Assembly: GCA_021778315.1 (NCBI GenBank)
Contig: JAJYCQ010000029.1
Span: 1-22,430, forward strand
Length of the DNA: 22,430 bases
Direction of reading: 5' to 3'
Source of the DNA: Acidobacteriota bacterium
GTDB taxonomy: Bacteria > Acidobacteriota > Terriglobia > Terriglobales > Acidobacteriaceae
This document shows, one piece after another, positions 21,424-22,430 of the stretch (position 1 is its first letter; every line of letters begins with the position of its first letter). Position numbers and translations under genes: made by a program. The notes under the pieces were generated by a model that was given only the letters and a program-made list of their open reading frames with translations, was not told where the DNA came from and did no database searches.

Positions 21424-22430
21424 TTAGGCGATGGCGGAGGCTACTAAGGCTTTGGCTTCGCTTTGGATTTGGGTTAGGTGGGTGGGGCCGTTGAAGGATT
21501 CGGCGTAGATTTTGTAGACGTCTTCGGTGCCGGAGGGGCGGGCGGCGAACCAGCCGTTTTCGGTGGTGACTTTGAGGCCTCCGATGCTGGCGTGGTTGCC
21601 GGGGGCTTCGGTGAGGATGGCGGTGATGGGTTCTCCGGCGAGATGGGTGGCGGTGACTTGCGCGGGGCTGAGTTTGGAGAGCTTGGCCTTTTCATCTTTG
21701 GTGGCTGCGGCGTCGACTCGCTGGTAGACGGGGGCTCCGTATTTTGCGGTGAGGTCGGCGTAGAGTTGGCCGGGGTCTTTGCCGGTTACGGCGGTCATTT
21801 CGGCTGCAAGGAGGCCGAGGATGAGGCCGTCTTTGTCGGTGGTCCAGACGTGGCCGTTGCGGCGGAGGAAGGTGGCACCTGCGGACTCTTCTCCTACGAA
21901 GCCGAGGGTGCCGTCGATCAAGCCGTCGACGAACCACTTGAAGCCTACGGGGACTTCGAGCATGGGGCGGTTGAGGCCTTTGGCTACTCGGTCGATGATG
22001 CTGGAGGAGACGAGGGTTTTGCCGATGCCGACGTTGGCGGACCAGTCGGGGCGGTGGGTGAAGAGGTACTGGATGCAGACGGCGAGGTAGTGGTTGGGGT
22101 TGAGGAGGCCGGAGTTGCGGGTGACGATGCCGTGGCGGTCGTGGTCGGTGTCGCAGGCCCAGGCTACGTCGAACTTGTCCTTGTTGGCGATCATGCTGGC
22201 CATGGCGAAGGGGGAGGAGCAGTCCATGCGGATGCGGGAGTCCCAGTCGAGGGTCATGAAGCGGAAGGTGGGGTCGACGAAGGGGTTGAGGATGTTGAGG
22301 TCGAGGTGGTAGAGGTCGGCGATGCGTGGCCAGTAGTGGACGCCGGCTCCGCCGAGGGGGTCGACGGCGAGGGTGAGGGTGGTGTCGGCGAGGGGGGCGA
22401 AGTCGATGACGTTGGCGAGGTCGGTGACGT
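21424..22430 (-). CDS. pgm: Phosphoglucomutase (alpha-D-glucose-specific), 5' end outside the window
   Basis: The C-terminal ~335 residues are visible; the reading frame stays open to the window edge, and the family is about 545 residues. It interconverts glucose 1-phosphate and glucose 6-phosphate for glycogen, trehalose and cell-surface sugar metabolism. Motifs are [37 protein letters not shown], the magnesium loop [12 protein letters not shown], the sugar-binding [15 protein letters not shown] with the GEESAG core, the [16 protein letters not shown] segment, and the phosphate-binding C-terminus [19 protein letters not shown]. The serine phosphorylation loop should lie upstream of the window. 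The ATG at 22257 is internal, not the start. Confidence 0.95.
   Translation of the reverse strand, partial: VTDLANVIDFAPLADTTLTLAVDPLGGAGVHYWPRIADLYHLDLNILNPFVDPTFRFMTLDWDSRIRMDCSSPFAMASMIANKDKFDVAWACDTDHDRHGIVTRNSGLLNPNHYLAVCIQYLFTHRPDWSANVGIGKTLVSSSIIDRVAKGLNRPMLEVPVGFKWFVDGLIDGTLGFVGEESAGATFLRRNGHVWTTDKDGLILGLLAAEMTAVTGKDPGQLYADLTAKYGAPVYQRVDAAATKDEKAKLSKLSPAQVTATHLAGEPITAILTEAPGNHASIGGLKVTTENGWFAARPSGTEDVYKIYAESFNGPTHLTQIQSEAKALVASAIA

Overview
The window looks like a chromosomal segment of an acidobacterium of the Terriglobia type (Granulicella/Terriglobus/Edaphobacter-like). This rests on the mix of protein families (a DUF6599-like protein, a MerR-TPR regulator, an AMIN-amidase, a fused two-subunit KorAB) and on several interspersed repeat families I associate with that group. 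It was not checked by any search. The + strand is strikingly G-rich and C-poor almost throughout, whichever way the genes point. Plus-strand genes therefore favour G-ending codons and minus-strand genes C-ending codons.

Positions 1-12253 read rightward. They hold an AMIN/amidase_3 cell-wall amidase with a repeat-disrupted N-terminus, an EthD-like protein, a DUF6599-like exported protein, a compact promoter-to-terminator unit that looks like a small RNA with two CCUCC motifs, tRNA-Thr(CGT), a PEP-mutase/isocitrate-lyase family enzyme, korA-korB (2-oxoacid:ferredoxin oxidoreductase), a MerR-TPR regulator, an OPT transporter and a DUF2059 protein. A bidirectional terminator near 12402-12443 separates these from the leftward genes.

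Positions 12467-22430 read leftward. In order of transcription they are: phosphoglucomutase (cut by the window end), a compositionally foreign membrane-anchored hypothetical protein, a roughly 800-bp repeat-rich gap, a cysteine-rich leader peptide with attenuator-like hairpins, a 39-aa membrane peptide, a YeiH-type transporter, a TMEM175-like channel, dapA, a secreted hypothetical protein overlapping dapD by 4 bp, dapD, a BrnT/CopG-type toxin-antitoxin cassette with a palindromic operator, a small membrane protein, and ribonuclease J. DapA and DapD are two steps of the diaminopimelate/lysine route, which links this arm to cell-wall precursor synthesis.

The most promising undescribed system is the leader at about 19980-20175. 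A perfect -35 box lies just upstream of a 27-codon ORF with six cysteines (including CCMCC). Two hairpins follow, one terminator-like, ahead of the small membrane protein and YeiH. This is the layout of cysteine-responsive attenuation controlling a putative sulfur-compound transporter. The candidate anti-Shine-Dalgarno small RNA, the repeats carried inside the amidase gene, and the helically phased toxin-antitoxin operator also deserve attention.
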